This document shows positions 31,749 to 40,159 of a stretch of 46,374 nucleotides of DNA, piece by piece. The stretch lies in the NCBI GenBank assembly GCA_016285055.1, contig JAEEPZ010000018.1, positions 1 to 46,374 of the forward strand. Direction: 5' to 3'. How positions within the stretch are numbered: the stretch's first letter is position 1; every line of letters starts with the position of its first letter. This DNA is from Prevotella sp. GTDB lineage: Bacteria > Bacteroidota > Bacteroidia > Bacteroidales > Bacteroidaceae. A program made the translations under genes and the position numbers. The notes under the pieces were generated by a model. The model was given only the letters and a program-made list of their open reading frames with translations. It did not search any database and was not told where the DNA came from.

Positions 31749-33155
31749 TCAATAGAACTTGAAGTAGCGGCGGGCATTGTTGTAGCTGATGTCCTCGACC
31801 ATGCGTCCGAGCAGCTCGCGGTCGTCGGGCAGGAGGCCTTTCTCCACGTCGTTGCCGAGGAGATTGCAGAGGATGCGGCGGAAATACTCGTGACGCGGAT
31901 AGCTGAGGAACGAGCGGCTGTCGGTGAGCATACCCACGAAGCGGCTCAGCAGGCCGAGGACGGAGAGGGCGTTCATCTGCTTGATCATACCGTCCATTTG
32001 GTCGTTGAACCACCAGCCGGAGCCGAACTGTATCTTGCCGGGCTCGCCGCCTTGGAAGTTGCCAAGCATGGTGGCGATGACTTCGTTGGCGCAGGGATTG
32101 AGGGTGTATAATATGGTGCGCGTGAGCTTGCCCTTCATGTTCAGCTTGTTGAGGAACTTCGACATCGCCTTGGCGGTGTTGAACTCGCCGATGCTGTCGA
32201 AACCGGTGTCGGGACCGAGCTGGTTGAACATGGCAGTGTTGTTGTCGCGTATGGCACCATAGTGGAACTGCTGTGTCCAGTCGCTGTCGGCATCCATCTC
32301 GGCCATGACGGTGAGGAAGCAGTTCTTGTACTGGCGTATCTCCTGGTTAGAGAGACGCTGTCCACGCATGGCCTTCTCGAAGATGACCTCAATCTGCGAG
32401 TCGGTGTACTCCTCGTCGTAGAACTCCTCGATGCCGTGGTCGCTGAGCTTGCAGCCGTTGGCGGCGAAGAAGTCGTGCCGCTTCTGCAGGGCGTCGACCA
32501 TATCGGCGAACTTCACGATGTTGACGCCGCTGACCTTGGCCAGCTGCTCGACGTAGGCGGCGAAGTCGGGTTTCTCGATATTCATGGCCTTGTCGGGACG
32601 CCAAGCGGGAATCATCATGGGGTCGTCGTCGGCCTTGTGCTTCGCATACTCGATGTGGTTGTGCAGGTCGTCGACGGGGTCGTCGGTGGTGCAGACGCAC
32701 TCCACGTGGTAGTGCTTCATCAGGCCGCGGGCTGAGAACTCGGGCTGCTTCAGTTTCTCATTGCACTCGTCGAAGATTTCGCGGGCGGTCTTTGGCGAGA
32801 GGAGCTTCTCGATGCCGAAGGCGGTCTTCAGCTCAAGGTGTGTCCAGTGGTACAGTGGGTTGCGCAGGGTATAAGGCACTGTCTCGGCCCATTTCTCAAA
32901 CTTCTCCCAGTCGGTGGTGTCCTTGCCGGTGCAGTAGCGCTCGTCGATGCCGTTGGTGCGCATGGCACGCCACTTGTAGTGGTCGCCGCCGAGCCACAGC
33001 TCAGTGATGCTCTTGAAGCGGTGGTCGTTGGCCACCATCTCGGGGATGAGGTGACAGTGGTAGTCGATGATGGGCATCTTGGCCGCATGGTTGTGGTAGA
33101 GATCCTGTGCGACCTCGGTCTCTAAGACGAAGTTCTTGTCGTTGAAAGCTTTCAT
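31749..33155 (-). CDS. uxaC: Glucuronate (uronate) isomerase
   Basis: A 468-residue cytoplasmic enzyme of the usual length. It converts D-glucuronate to D-fructuronate and D-galacturonate to D-tagaturonate. The metal-site motif DYHCHL (His33, His35) near the N terminus and TTDDPVDDL, GAIRDNNTAMF, LTDSRSFLSYPRHEYFRR are characteristic of UxaC in the amidohydrolase superfamily. It would use glucuronate freed by the GH115 enzyme encoded 2 kb away. The next enzymes (UxuB, UxuA) are not in this window. It is the last gene before a strong terminator. Confidence 0.95.
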   Translation of the reverse strand: MKAFNDKNFVLETEVAQDLYHNHAAKMPIIDYHCHLIPEMVANDHRFKSITELWLGGDHYKWRAMRTNGIDERYCTGKDTTDWEKFEKWAETVPYTLRNPLYHWTHLELKTAFGIEKLLSPKTAREIFDECNEKLKQPEFSARGLMKHYHVECVCTTDDPVDDLHNHIEYAKHKADDDPMMIPAWRPDKAMNIEKPDFAAYVEQLAKVSGVNIVKFADMVDALQKRHDFFAANGCKLSDHGIEEFYDEEYTDSQIEVIFEKAMRGQRLSNQEIRQYKNCFLTVMAEMDADSDWTQQFHYGAIRDNNTAMFNQLGPDTGFDSIGEFNTAKAMSKFLNKLNMKGKLTRTILYTLNPCANEVIATMLGNFQGGEPGKIQFGSGWWFNDQMDGMIKQMNALSVLGLLSRFVGMLTDSRSFLSYPRHEYFRRILCNLLGNDVEKGLLPDDRELLGRMVEDISYNNARRYFKFY

Positions 33156-33268
33156 TGTTTTACTTGATTTTAGTTTTTAACGTAAATGTGTTTTTCTAAC
33201 GTATATGTTTTGTTTTTATTGTCTGCGGCGCCACGTGAATCATCGTGAATGACACGTGAATGATATTA

Positions 33269-33364
33269 CGCGAGTTATTTACGTATATTCGCGAGTTATT
33301 TACGTATATTCGCGTTACGCCGTAGGCAAAAACACTTCATGTCAGTTCACGTTACGCCGTAGGC
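33269..33364. repeat. 21-bp tandem repeat and duplicated kdgK tail
   Basis: A 21-bp unit (CGCGAGTTATTTACGTATATT) is present twice, 33269-33289 and 33290-33310. The 15-mer CGTTACGCCGTAGGC occurs at 33313-33327 and again at 33350-33364, where it includes the stop codon and last codons of kdgK. So the intergenic copy looks like a duplication of the gene end. Confidence 0.8.
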
Positions 33365-34404
33365 GAGGGCGTTTCTTCCAGTAATTCGCGTATCTCGTCA
33401 TCGGTGGCGAGGTTGAAGTCGCCGGGGATGGTGTTTTTCAGTGCTGAGGCAGCGAGCGAGTAGTTCAGCTGTTGCTGCGGGGCGTCGGGGAAGGCGCGGA
33501 CGCTGTGCAGCAGTCCGGCCATGAAGGCATCGCCGACGCCGGAGGGGTCTACCACGCCGTTGATGTCGTGGATGGGGGCCTTCAGCAGCTCGTATCTGTT
33601 GCCGTCGTCGCTGGTATAAAGGAGTGCGGTGAGCAGATGGCGGCTGCTGGCCACCATGTTGCGCATGCCCATGAGCCACTTGCGGCAGCGGGGATACTGG
33701 CGGTGGAGGTCTTCGAACCATTCGCGGTACTCGTCCATCTGCATCTCAAAACGGGTGTCGGTGGCGGTGAAGGGTGGCTGCTGGCGCTGGCAGAGCCATT
33801 CGAACTCGATGGCATCGCCGAACATCAGGTCGCAGCGCGAGAGCAGCAGGCTGATGGTGGCACGCGGGTCGGCGCCGTCGTAGCGCCATAGATTCTTGCG
33901 GTAATTGATGTCGAAGGACACCTTGACGCCCAAGCGGTCGGCCACGTCAAGGGCCTCGAGGGTGGCGTCGAGCGAGCTGCGCGAGATGGCAGCGGTGATG
34001 CCTGTGATGTGCAGCACGGCGGCGTCCTTGAGTATTTCTTCCCAGGGCATCATGCCGGGCTGCAGCTCGGAGCTGGCGGAGTGGTCGCGGTCGTAGACCA
34101 CCTTGGCGGAGCGCATACCGGCGGCAGGCTCGAAGTAATAGGTGCCGATGCGCTGTCCGCCAAACAGCACATGGCGGCAGTCAACACCTAATTCCTGCAG
34201 ACGCATCAGGCCGGCACGGCCTACAGGCGTGGACGGCAGGCGGGTGACGTATTCCACTTGGTTGCCAAGTGTGGCAAGCGACACAGCGACGTTGGCCTCG
34301 CTGCCACCGTATTTGCAGGTGAAGTAATCGCCCTGCGACAGACGCTGGTGATCGTTCTTGGAGAGGCGGAGCAGCAGCTCGCCGAAAGTGATAATCTTTT
34401 TCAA
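33352..34404 (-). CDS. kdgK: 2-dehydro-3-deoxygluconokinase (PfkB family)
   Basis: A 350-residue PfkB/ribokinase-type sugar kinase. N-terminal substrate-loop GGSEANVA (33-40) and the C-terminal signature DPSGVGDAFMAG (286-297) with catalytic Asp292 are present. It phosphorylates 2-keto-3-deoxygluconate to KDPG, the step after UxaC-UxuB-UxuA. The pairing with uxaC, on the same strand and about 200 bp away, supports this over other PfkB sugars, though 2-keto-3-deoxygalactonate kinases look alike. The KDPG aldolase gene is not seen here. Confidence 0.88.
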   Translation of the reverse strand: MKKIITFGELLLRLSKNDHQRLSQGDYFTCKYGGSEANVAVSLATLGNQVEYVTRLPSTPVGRAGLMRLQELGVDCRHVLFGGQRIGTYYFEPAAGMRSAKVVYDRDHSASSELQPGMMPWEEILKDAAVLHITGITAAISRSSLDATLEALDVADRLGVKVSFDINYRKNLWRYDGADPRATISLLLSRCDLMFGDAIEFEWLCQRQQPPFTATDTRFEMQMDEYREWFEDLHRQYPRCRKWLMGMRNMVASSRHLLTALLYTSDDGNRYELLKAPIHDINGVVDPSGVGDAFMAGLLHSVRAFPDAPQQQLNYSLAASALKNTIPGDFNLATDDEIRELLEETPSPTA

Positions 34405-34422
34405 TGTTAAGTGTTTAGCGTT

Positions 34423-35454
34423 TTATTGTTGAGTGTTAAGTGAGTTTTCATTCTTCAAATTCTTCAGCGCTGTCAGCTGTTGGCGGGCGCTCTGTTGGCC
34501 TACGGCTATCATGCGCATCATGCTCTCGTTGCCAAAGCTGGAGGCATCGTAGTCGGGTAGGGGAGGATTGATGTAGATGTCGCAGCTCTTACGGTTCTTG
34601 TTGTATTTGGTAATGTCAGGCCGCGACATGACCCAGTTGGCGATAGGCCCCAAGCCCACCATGTCAGCCAGCGAGGTGATGAGGTTGTCCTTTGACTCAC
34701 GGTTCTTGGGTTTCTCTTGCTGTAGGTCGATGGCGATGATGATGTCGGCTCCCATATCGCGGCACACATCGACGGGCAGGTTGTTCATCATGCCACCGTC
34801 GACGAGCTTTTCGCCGTCAATCTCCACGGGTTTAAAGATGCCGGGAATGGCCATCGACGCACGGATGGCCCTGGGCAGTGTGCCTTTGCTGAGCACCACT
34901 TCTTCAGCCTCCATCATCGAGGCGGCCACGCAACGGAAAGGGATGGGCAGGCAGTCGAACTCCACACAGCCTTTTGCGGCCAGCATCGAGTCGAGCACCT
35001 GTTCTACGCGTCCGCCTCGCAACACTCCAAAGGCTGAGTTGCTGTTGTCGATAACGGGAAATCCAAAGATGTAGGTGACGCCGTCCTTCACTTTATAAGG
35101 CTCACCGCTGAGGTCGGCGCGGCGGTCGGTGAGCAAGGAGAGCCATTCCTGCTGGGTGAACATATTCTCCAGCTCGGTGGCAGAGTATCCGGCGGCATAG
35201 AGACCGCCGACGATGGATCCGATACTGGTGCCCACGATGTAGTCGGGCCGTATGCCCGCCTCTTCCAAGACCTTCAGCACGCCCACCTCGGCACCGCCCT
35301 TGGCGCCGCCGCCACCCAGGACAAGGCCTATTTTCTGCGCCCCGACGGGGCTAAATGAGAAATGACAAATGATAAATGATAAACTCAGCAGCTTACCAAT
35401 ACCATGAAATGTGAATCTCTTGGAGCTCATGCCACTGTGTTTATCATTTATCAT
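34423..35454 (-). CDS. Patatin-like phospholipase
   Basis: A 343-residue exported lipase of the patatin family. Residues ~20-40 form a signal peptide (LLSLSFIICHFSFSPVGAQ). Motifs: oxyanion hole GGGGAKG (47-53), nucleophile Ser77 in GTSIGS, and the Asp219-Gly-Gly of the dyad. There is no surface-antigen (BamA-like) barrel, so it is a stand-alone hydrolase, probably periplasmic. The start is uncertain: Met1 (35454) falls inside one arm of a 24-bp perfect inverted repeat, and Met9 (35430) is the alternative. The other arm encodes the hydrophobic core of the signal peptide. It has no evident link with uronate metabolism other than position. Confidence 0.88.
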   Translation of the reverse strand: MINDKHSGMSSKRFTFHGIGKLLSLSFIICHFSFSPVGAQKIGLVLGGGGAKGGAEVGVLKVLEEAGIRPDYIVGTSIGSIVGGLYAAGYSATELENMFTQQEWLSLLTDRRADLSGEPYKVKDGVTYIFGFPVIDNSNSAFGVLRGGRVEQVLDSMLAAKGCVEFDCLPIPFRCVAASMMEAEEVVLSKGTLPRAIRASMAIPGIFKPVEIDGEKLVDGGMMNNLPVDVCRDMGADIIIAIDLQQEKPKNRESKDNLITSLADMVGLGPIANWVMSRPDITKYNKNRKSCDIYINPPLPDYDASSFGNESMMRMIAVGQQSARQQLTALKNLKNENSLNTQQ

Positions 35455-35462
35455 TTGTCATT
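35361..35462. repeat. 24-bp perfect inverted repeat across the patatin gene start
   Basis: Arm 35361-35384 (inside the signal-peptide codons) is exactly complementary to 35439-35462 (upstream and over the first codons), with 54 nt between. In mRNA the arms would form a hairpin that buries the first start codon. The sequence is a simple TGATAAA-like repeat that also appears as intergenic filler in this clade. Confidence 0.9.
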
Positions 35463-35477
35463 GAGGGCGAAGTCCGC

Positions 35478-36260
35478 TTACTTCACCAGAATCTTCTGTC
35501 CCTTGACGATGTAGATGGCGGGACGCAGGTTGTTCACGTCGGCAGGACGAATCTGCGAAGCCACCTTCGTGCCGGCGGTGTTGTAGACGTCAACCAGCTC
35601 GTCCTGACGGGCGATGGCGTTGATGCTGGATGCTTCACCGTATCCTAAGTGATTGGCGGTAAGAATCTTGGCTGTTCCCGATGACAGACGGATGTAGCAG
35701 CGTGTGGCATAGAAACCTGTGGTGTTCTCTTCGCCGACAGAAACGAAGCGCACCTCGCTGTTGTCGCGTGCCAGCACACCATAGAGTCCCTGAGCGTCGG
35801 TCTGCTTCTCAGCGCCTTCCATCGTCACTTCTTCGCCACTCTGCGTGGTGAAGGTCAGCACGGCCTGATTCTTGGTGATCTCAGCCTCTTTCACAATTTT
35901 CTTTGTGCCAGCCTCGCCTGTGTAGTAGAGCATGTAGGGGGTGTTGGCCTCCAGGCCATCCTTCTTGCAGTCGATGAAGTTCAGCATGATGCGGTTGGTG
36001 CCGTTGTCTTCAGCGCTGGAAAGGCGCTCCAGGCGGCAGTCGCTGCCAAAGATGTCGTTCAGCTCCTGCTCGCTCAGCGAGAAGGGCAGGGCGACGGTGT
36101 TCCAGCCGGTAAAGACGTAACGGTTGACATTGACGTTGCACACTTTACCGTCATACTTGGCCAGATTAGTGCCATTGTACGTGCTCAGATAGAGCTTCTC
36201 CTGTGCCTGTGCACCCAGAGAGAGTGCAGCCATAGCTGCGATAACTAACAGTTTTTTCAT
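35478..36260 (-). CDS. Small secreted protein with T9SS-type C-terminal tail
   Basis: A 260-residue protein with a signal peptide (about 1-19, ending GAQAQ). The mid part (VFTGWNTVALPFSL, TPYMLYYTGEAG) is typical of Prevotella secreted proteins that carry a beta-rich module before the sorting tail. The C terminus has VDVYNTAGTKVAS, then LRPAIYIVKGQKILVK, which fits the T9SS type A sorting pattern. No catalytic motif is visible. It lies between the patatin and MFS genes, 23 and 40 nt apart, so it is probably co-transcribed with them. Confidence 0.8.
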   Translation of the reverse strand: MKKLLVIAAMAALSLGAQAQEKLYLSTYNGTNLAKYDGKVCNVNVNRYVFTGWNTVALPFSLSEQELNDIFGSDCRLERLSSAEDNGTNRIMLNFIDCKKDGLEANTPYMLYYTGEAGTKKIVKEAEITKNQAVLTFTTQSGEEVTMEGAEKQTDAQGLYGVLARDNSEVRFVSVGEENTTGFYATRCYIRLSSGTAKILTANHLGYGEASSINAIARQDELVDVYNTAGTKVASQIRPADVNNLRPAIYIVKGQKILVK

Positions 36261-36300
36261 AGCGGTAAATGTTTAGAGTTTAGTGTTTATTGTTGAATGA

Positions 36301-37923
36301 CTATTCTGTGATGTTCGGCATTTCCAAACCGAGGTGCTTCTTGCGGTCAACTACTTTCAGGGCGAGGCCTAACAACAGGGCGGCTATGCCCAGGCAAGCT
36401 AGCATCACCAATGGTGCAGTGTAGTTATACTGCGTGGGATCGGTGACACCAGGATTGGTGGCGTCGAGCACTTTACCGATGAGTAGCGGGAACAGCCAAA
36501 GGCCGATGTTCTGAATCCAGAAAATGAGCGCATAGGCTGAACCTATAATCTTCTGTTCCACTAGCTTAGGTACGCTTGGCCAAAGTGAGGCAGGAACAAG
36601 CGAGAACGATGCGCCAAGCACCAGAATGGTGAGGTAAGCAATGATGATGCCGCCTACTGCAGACCCCTTGAATATGGGCAGAATGAAGGCAAACGTGAGG
36701 TGGCAACCGATGAGCAGCAGTGAGCCGAGTACCAGCATCGTGGCGGCCTTGCCCTTGTGGTCAACATAGCTGCCCAGAATAGGAGTGATGCCCACGGCCA
36801 GCAAGGGGAACACGGCGAAGATGGCTTCGGCCGATTGGCGCATGTAGCCCATGTAGCAATAGATGATCAGTGCAACGATGGAGGTGACCAGCAGACCGTA
36901 TTTCAACTCCTTCTTTTTCTGGAAGTTGCTGGCGAATGCTGTAGCAGCCACGACGAGCATGATGACATACTGGACAATGGTGACCGACTCGCTGGCCCAG
37001 AACGAGCCTTCGGCCGGCTTCTCCAGCGTGAGGTTGCACTGCAGCATGTTCACGGCATATTTCTGGAAGGGGAAGATGGCGCTATAGTAGAGCACGCAGA
37101 GCAGGGCCACGAGCCAGAAGCCCATCGAGGTGAGGATTTGTCCCAGGTCCTTGATGCGGAAGGGATCGTCCTTCTCCTCGGCCTCGCCTGTCTGACCGTC
37201 GAGCTTGCGGTCCATAAAGAAATAGACGATAGCCATAATCAGGGCGATGCACATCAGCACCACGCCAAAGGCCACCGAGCGGCTCACGCTGACATGTTCG
37301 CCCAAGCGGGCAAAGTAAGGCGAGAAGATCATGCAGGTGGCCACCCCCAGACGGGCCAGTGCCATCTCAGAACCCATTGCCAGGGCCATCTCGCGCCCTT
37401 TGAACCACTTCACTATGCCTCGTGAGACGGTGATGCCGGCCATCTCGCAGCCACAGCCGAAGATCATGAAGCCGCAGGCAGCAAACTTAGCCGAGGCAGG
37501 CATGCCTTCATAGAAGGGCGAAACGCCCAGCTCGTCGAACAAGGGAATGTAGTTGAGGTTGTTGGTGAACCATGCTTCCAGACCGCTGCCTTGGAAACCG
37601 TCGCTCACAGCATACCATTTGATGACGGCGCCTACAAGCATCACTATCGTGGAAAGCACCATAGTGAAGCGCACACCCATCTTGTCGAGGATGATGCCGG
37701 CGAAGATAAGGAAGAATGCGAAGACATTGAGGAACACCTCTGAGCCTTGCATCGTGCCAAAGGCGGTGCTGTCCCAACCGCGCTCTGAGAGCATCAGGTC
37801 TTTGATGGGCGAGAGGATGTCCATGAAGATATAGCTGCAGAACATGGCTAAGGCCAGCAGCAACAGGGCTGTCCACCGCATGGCGGCGGAATCACGTAAA
37901 GTCTTTTGAATAGCTTGGGTCAT
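36301..37923 (-). CDS. Major facilitator superfamily transporter
   Basis: A 540-residue inner-membrane protein with about 12 helices. A loop between helices 2 and 3 has GIILDKMGVRF, the usual MFS motif A region. The stretch SLWPSVPKLVEQKIIGSAYALIFWIQNIGL recalls the MFSD1-like branch, whose known members carry dipeptides, but similar proteins in Bacteroidota lie by sugar genes. Because it is next to uxaC/kdgK on one strand and follows rpiB, uptake of hexuronates or related sugars is possible; I would not name a substrate. An array of 9-bp repeats lies directly before its start. Confidence 0.8.
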   Translation of the reverse strand: MTQAIQKTLRDSAAMRWTALLLLALAMFCSYIFMDILSPIKDLMLSERGWDSTAFGTMQGSEVFLNVFAFFLIFAGIILDKMGVRFTMVLSTIVMLVGAVIKWYAVSDGFQGSGLEAWFTNNLNYIPLFDELGVSPFYEGMPASAKFAACGFMIFGCGCEMAGITVSRGIVKWFKGREMALAMGSEMALARLGVATCMIFSPYFARLGEHVSVSRSVAFGVVLMCIALIMAIVYFFMDRKLDGQTGEAEEKDDPFRIKDLGQILTSMGFWLVALLCVLYYSAIFPFQKYAVNMLQCNLTLEKPAEGSFWASESVTIVQYVIMLVVAATAFASNFQKKKELKYGLLVTSIVALIIYCYMGYMRQSAEAIFAVFPLLAVGITPILGSYVDHKGKAATMLVLGSLLLIGCHLTFAFILPIFKGSAVGGIIIAYLTILVLGASFSLVPASLWPSVPKLVEQKIIGSAYALIFWIQNIGLWLFPLLIGKVLDATNPGVTDPTQYNYTAPLVMLACLGIAALLLGLALKVVDRKKHLGLEMPNITE

Positions 37924-37937
37924 TGTTTTTTTCTGAG

Positions 37938-38009
37938 TCTTATGGGACTTATGGGTCTTATGGGACTTATGGGTCTTATGGGTCTTATGAGACCTATAAG
38001 ACCTATGGG
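37938..38009. repeat. Eight 9-bp repeats upstream of the MFS gene
   Basis: Units of [AT]CTTATGGG run 37938-37991; the last two (37992-38009, ACCTATAAG and ACCTATGGG) invert so that CTTAT...ATAAG can pair. The array fills the gap between the MFS start and the rpiB stop. Copy-number change would alter the spacing of the MFS leader. Confidence 0.85.
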
Positions 38010-38021
38010 CCGGCTAAGGGG

Positions 38022-38459
38022 TTATACGGGTATTTTGTCAATTCTCTTCTGGTGACGGCCGCCCTCGAACTCGGTGGCGAAGAATTCGTCCATGATCTTG
38101 CGGGCCATGTCTTCGTCGATGAAGCGGCCGGGCATCACCAGCACATTGGCGTTGTTGTGCTGACGGATGAGGTGGGCAATCTCGGGAATCCAGCACAGGC
38201 CGGCGCGGATGCTCTGGTGCTTGTTCAGCGTCATGTTGATGCCCTCGCCGCTACCGCAGATGGCGATGCCGGGGAATACCTCACCAGCCTCAATGCCGCG
38301 AGCCAAAGCGTGACCGAAGTCACTGTAGTCACACGAGTCCTCAGTGTAAGTGCCGTAGTCCTTATAGGCCCAGCCTTTCTCATCGAGATACTTCTTTACA
38401 AACTGCTTTAGGGCAAAGCCTGCGTGGTCGCTGGCCAGCCCAATGGTCTTTATTTCCAT
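38022..38459 (-). CDS. rpiB: Ribose-5-phosphate isomerase B
   Basis: A 145-residue protein of normal RpiB/LacAB length. ASDHAG (9-14) at the N terminus, the active Cys68 in ICGSGEGINM, NKHQSIRAG and NNANVLVMPGR are diagnostic of RpiB. It interconverts ribose-5-phosphate and ribulose-5-phosphate and serves the pentose phosphate pathway, which xylose and arabinose from xylan also enter. It shares a promoter (38491-38522) with the MFS gene downstream. Confidence 0.94.
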   Translation of the reverse strand: MEIKTIGLASDHAGFALKQFVKKYLDEKGWAYKDYGTYTEDSCDYSDFGHALARGIEAGEVFPGIAICGSGEGINMTLNKHQSIRAGLCWIPEIAHLIRQHNNANVLVMPGRFIDEDMARKIMDEFFATEFEGGRHQKRIDKIPV

Positions 38460-38490
38460 CTTTTTATTGTTTTTGTCATTGTTTTCGATG

Positions 38491-38522
38491 CAAAATTACA
38501 AATAAGAGTTCAAAGCACCAAA
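38491..38522 (-). promoter_or_regulatory. Promoter of rpiB
   Basis: Minus strand: TTTG (38519-38522), 20 nt, TAATTTTG (38491-38498). Full match to the -33/-7 consensus, 31 nt before the rpiB ATG. Confidence 0.8.
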
Positions 38523-38541
38523 TTTATTTGTAGTTTAGTTT

Positions 38542-38587
38542 AAAAAAAATGCCGCCGATGTGCACTTTTTGTGCATATCGGCGGCAT
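38542..38587 (-). terminator. Rho-independent terminator after the GH57 gene
   Basis: On the minus strand a 17-bp arm pairs (38587-38571 with 38565-38549, one or two mismatches) around a 5-nt loop and ends in eight T (38549-38542). It is about 40 nt after the GH57 stop. Confidence 0.9.
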
Positions 38588-38627
38588 CGTCTGTTAAAGA
38601 TTGTTGACAAAGGCTCTGCAAAGGCGC

Positions 38628-39995
38628 TTATTCTTCTTTCTTTGCGGCCTTCTTCTTGGGCGCAGCCTTCTTCGGGGCGTCTTTCTTGGCCTCCAGTGCC
38701 TCCAGTTTCTCCAGCTTAGCCTTCAGGCGGGTAATCTCCTTGTCCTTCATCTCAATCTCGTCGCCCTGGTTGCGGATGGTGGTGAGAAGCGAGTTCAGCT
38801 CCTCGTTCTCAATTTCCAACGGGTAAAGCTGGTTGACACGATTGATGAAGTCGCCCAGGATGTTCATGTAGTTGGTGAAGGCATCGAAGGGACCGCTGTA
38901 GATGCCACGGTCGAGTCCCACGTTGCTGGGCTTGGTGGTCATGAAGCGGAAGTTGTTGGAAGCCTGCAGATAGTCCCAGTCCTGCATGATGCGTGGGTCG
39001 TCGGCTATGAGCAGACGGTCGGCCACGCTGTAGAGCTTCTGGAAAGCCTCGCGCTGCATGGCGTTGCCGAGCCAGCAGCTGACGTCGCGCTCCTCGTCAA
39101 CCCACGAGAGTGTGTCGGGCACGTCGAGCTGGCTGACGCTCTTCACCTTCATGCAGATGTCTGTCGGCGTGCTGAAGGTGATGCCCTTCTCCTTGGCGCA
39201 GATGGGCAGAGCCTTGATGAATTCCAGAATGTTCGATGACAGCGGCTGTGCGATGCCGAGAGCGGAAAGCTCCATGAAGATGTTGATGATCTGCTCTTCC
39301 TCGGGCAAACGTGAGATGCGGTCGATATAAGCATCGGCAAAGAGGGGATAGCCCTCCCACTCAGCATTGTTGAAGCGCAGTGAGATGTCGTCGCTCAGCT
39401 CCACGTCGCGCAGCAGCAGCTTCAGGTTGGGAGCCTGGTTGCAGTGGTAGACATAGTGGGGCGACTTCCATCCGAGCACGTGCTTGGCGCCTTCAGTCAG
39501 CATGCCCTTGAAGCCCAGGGCGGCAATCTGTGCGCCGATGTCGTCGCTGTAGATGAGCGACGAGTTGCGGGCCACCTTCGGCTCTTGTCCGAAGTACTCC
39601 TTAATCTTCTGCACCTGCTTCTTCATGTCGCGTGCAAAGCTGTCTGGGTTGGCCAGTGAGGAGAGACCGTGGCTGTAGGGCTCGGCCAGGAACTCCACCT
39701 GTCCCGTCTTGTTCAGATCCTGCAGTTTCTCTAACACCTGCGGGGCGTGCATCTCCAGCTGCTCGATGCCGGTGCCCGAGAGGGAGAAGGCCACCTTGAA
39801 GTAGTCGCCGTTGTCCTTGATCATCTGCTCCAGCGTGTTCAGGGCGGGCATGTAGGAACGCTCGGCGATGTCGTTGATGCTGCGCTCGTTCTCGTAGTCA
39901 TCGTAATAGTAATGGTCGGTACCGATGTCGAAGAAACGGTAGCGCTTCAGATGGATAATCTGATGTATCTCAAAATATAAGCAAATTGTTTTCAT
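38628..39995 (-). CDS. GH57 alpha-amylase-like protein, probably catalytically inactive
   Basis: A 455-residue cytoplasmic protein with the GH57 fold: EIHQ near the N terminus (9-12), GQVEFLAEPYSHGL (98-111), LIYSDDIG, and GFKGMLTEGAKHVLGWKSP. In active GH57 alpha-amylases the nucleophile is the Glu of RNTELIY and the acid/base is the Asp of FMDYETFG. Here these read RNSSLIY (Ser146) and FMELSALG (Glu242), so both look replaced. Amylase-like homologues of this kind are known in the family. The C terminus adds a coiled coil (about 395-435) and a Lys/Ala-rich tail (from 437). Its partners are a GT4 enzyme (163 nt) and a debranching enzyme, so a regulatory or scaffolding part in glycogen metabolism is possible. 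Confidence 0.88.
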   Translation of the reverse strand: MKTICLYFEIHQIIHLKRYRFFDIGTDHYYYDDYENERSINDIAERSYMPALNTLEQMIKDNGDYFKVAFSLSGTGIEQLEMHAPQVLEKLQDLNKTGQVEFLAEPYSHGLSSLANPDSFARDMKKQVQKIKEYFGQEPKVARNSSLIYSDDIGAQIAALGFKGMLTEGAKHVLGWKSPHYVYHCNQAPNLKLLLRDVELSDDISLRFNNAEWEGYPLFADAYIDRISRLPEEEQIINIFMELSALGIAQPLSSNILEFIKALPICAKEKGITFSTPTDICMKVKSVSQLDVPDTLSWVDEERDVSCWLGNAMQREAFQKLYSVADRLLIADDPRIMQDWDYLQASNNFRFMTTKPSNVGLDRGIYSGPFDAFTNYMNILGDFINRVNQLYPLEIENEELNSLLTTIRNQGDEIEMKDKEITRLKAKLEKLEALEAKKDAPKKAAPKKKAAKKEE

Positions 39996-40007
39996 TTTTT
40001 ATTGAAT

Positions 40008-40155
40008 AGTTGTGGAGTAAGGAGTAGTGGAGGTATAGTAGATTACATCCGTCACGTCCTATCTCCGTTTTAGAAATGATTTGTTGTTATTCTGTCAGAG
40101 GAGCCGGGCAGCAGAGGTAATCTACTTTACCTCCACAACTCCTTACTCCTCAACT
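40008..40155. repeat. 39-bp near-perfect inverted repeat between GT4 and GH57 genes
   Basis: Arm 40008-40046 pairs with 40117-40155 in 36 of 39 positions, with 70 nt between. It fills most of the 164-nt gap. There is no T-run on the minus strand after it. It might be a processing or attenuation hairpin, or a MITE-like repeat. Confidence 0.85.
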
Positions 40156-40159
40156 CCTG

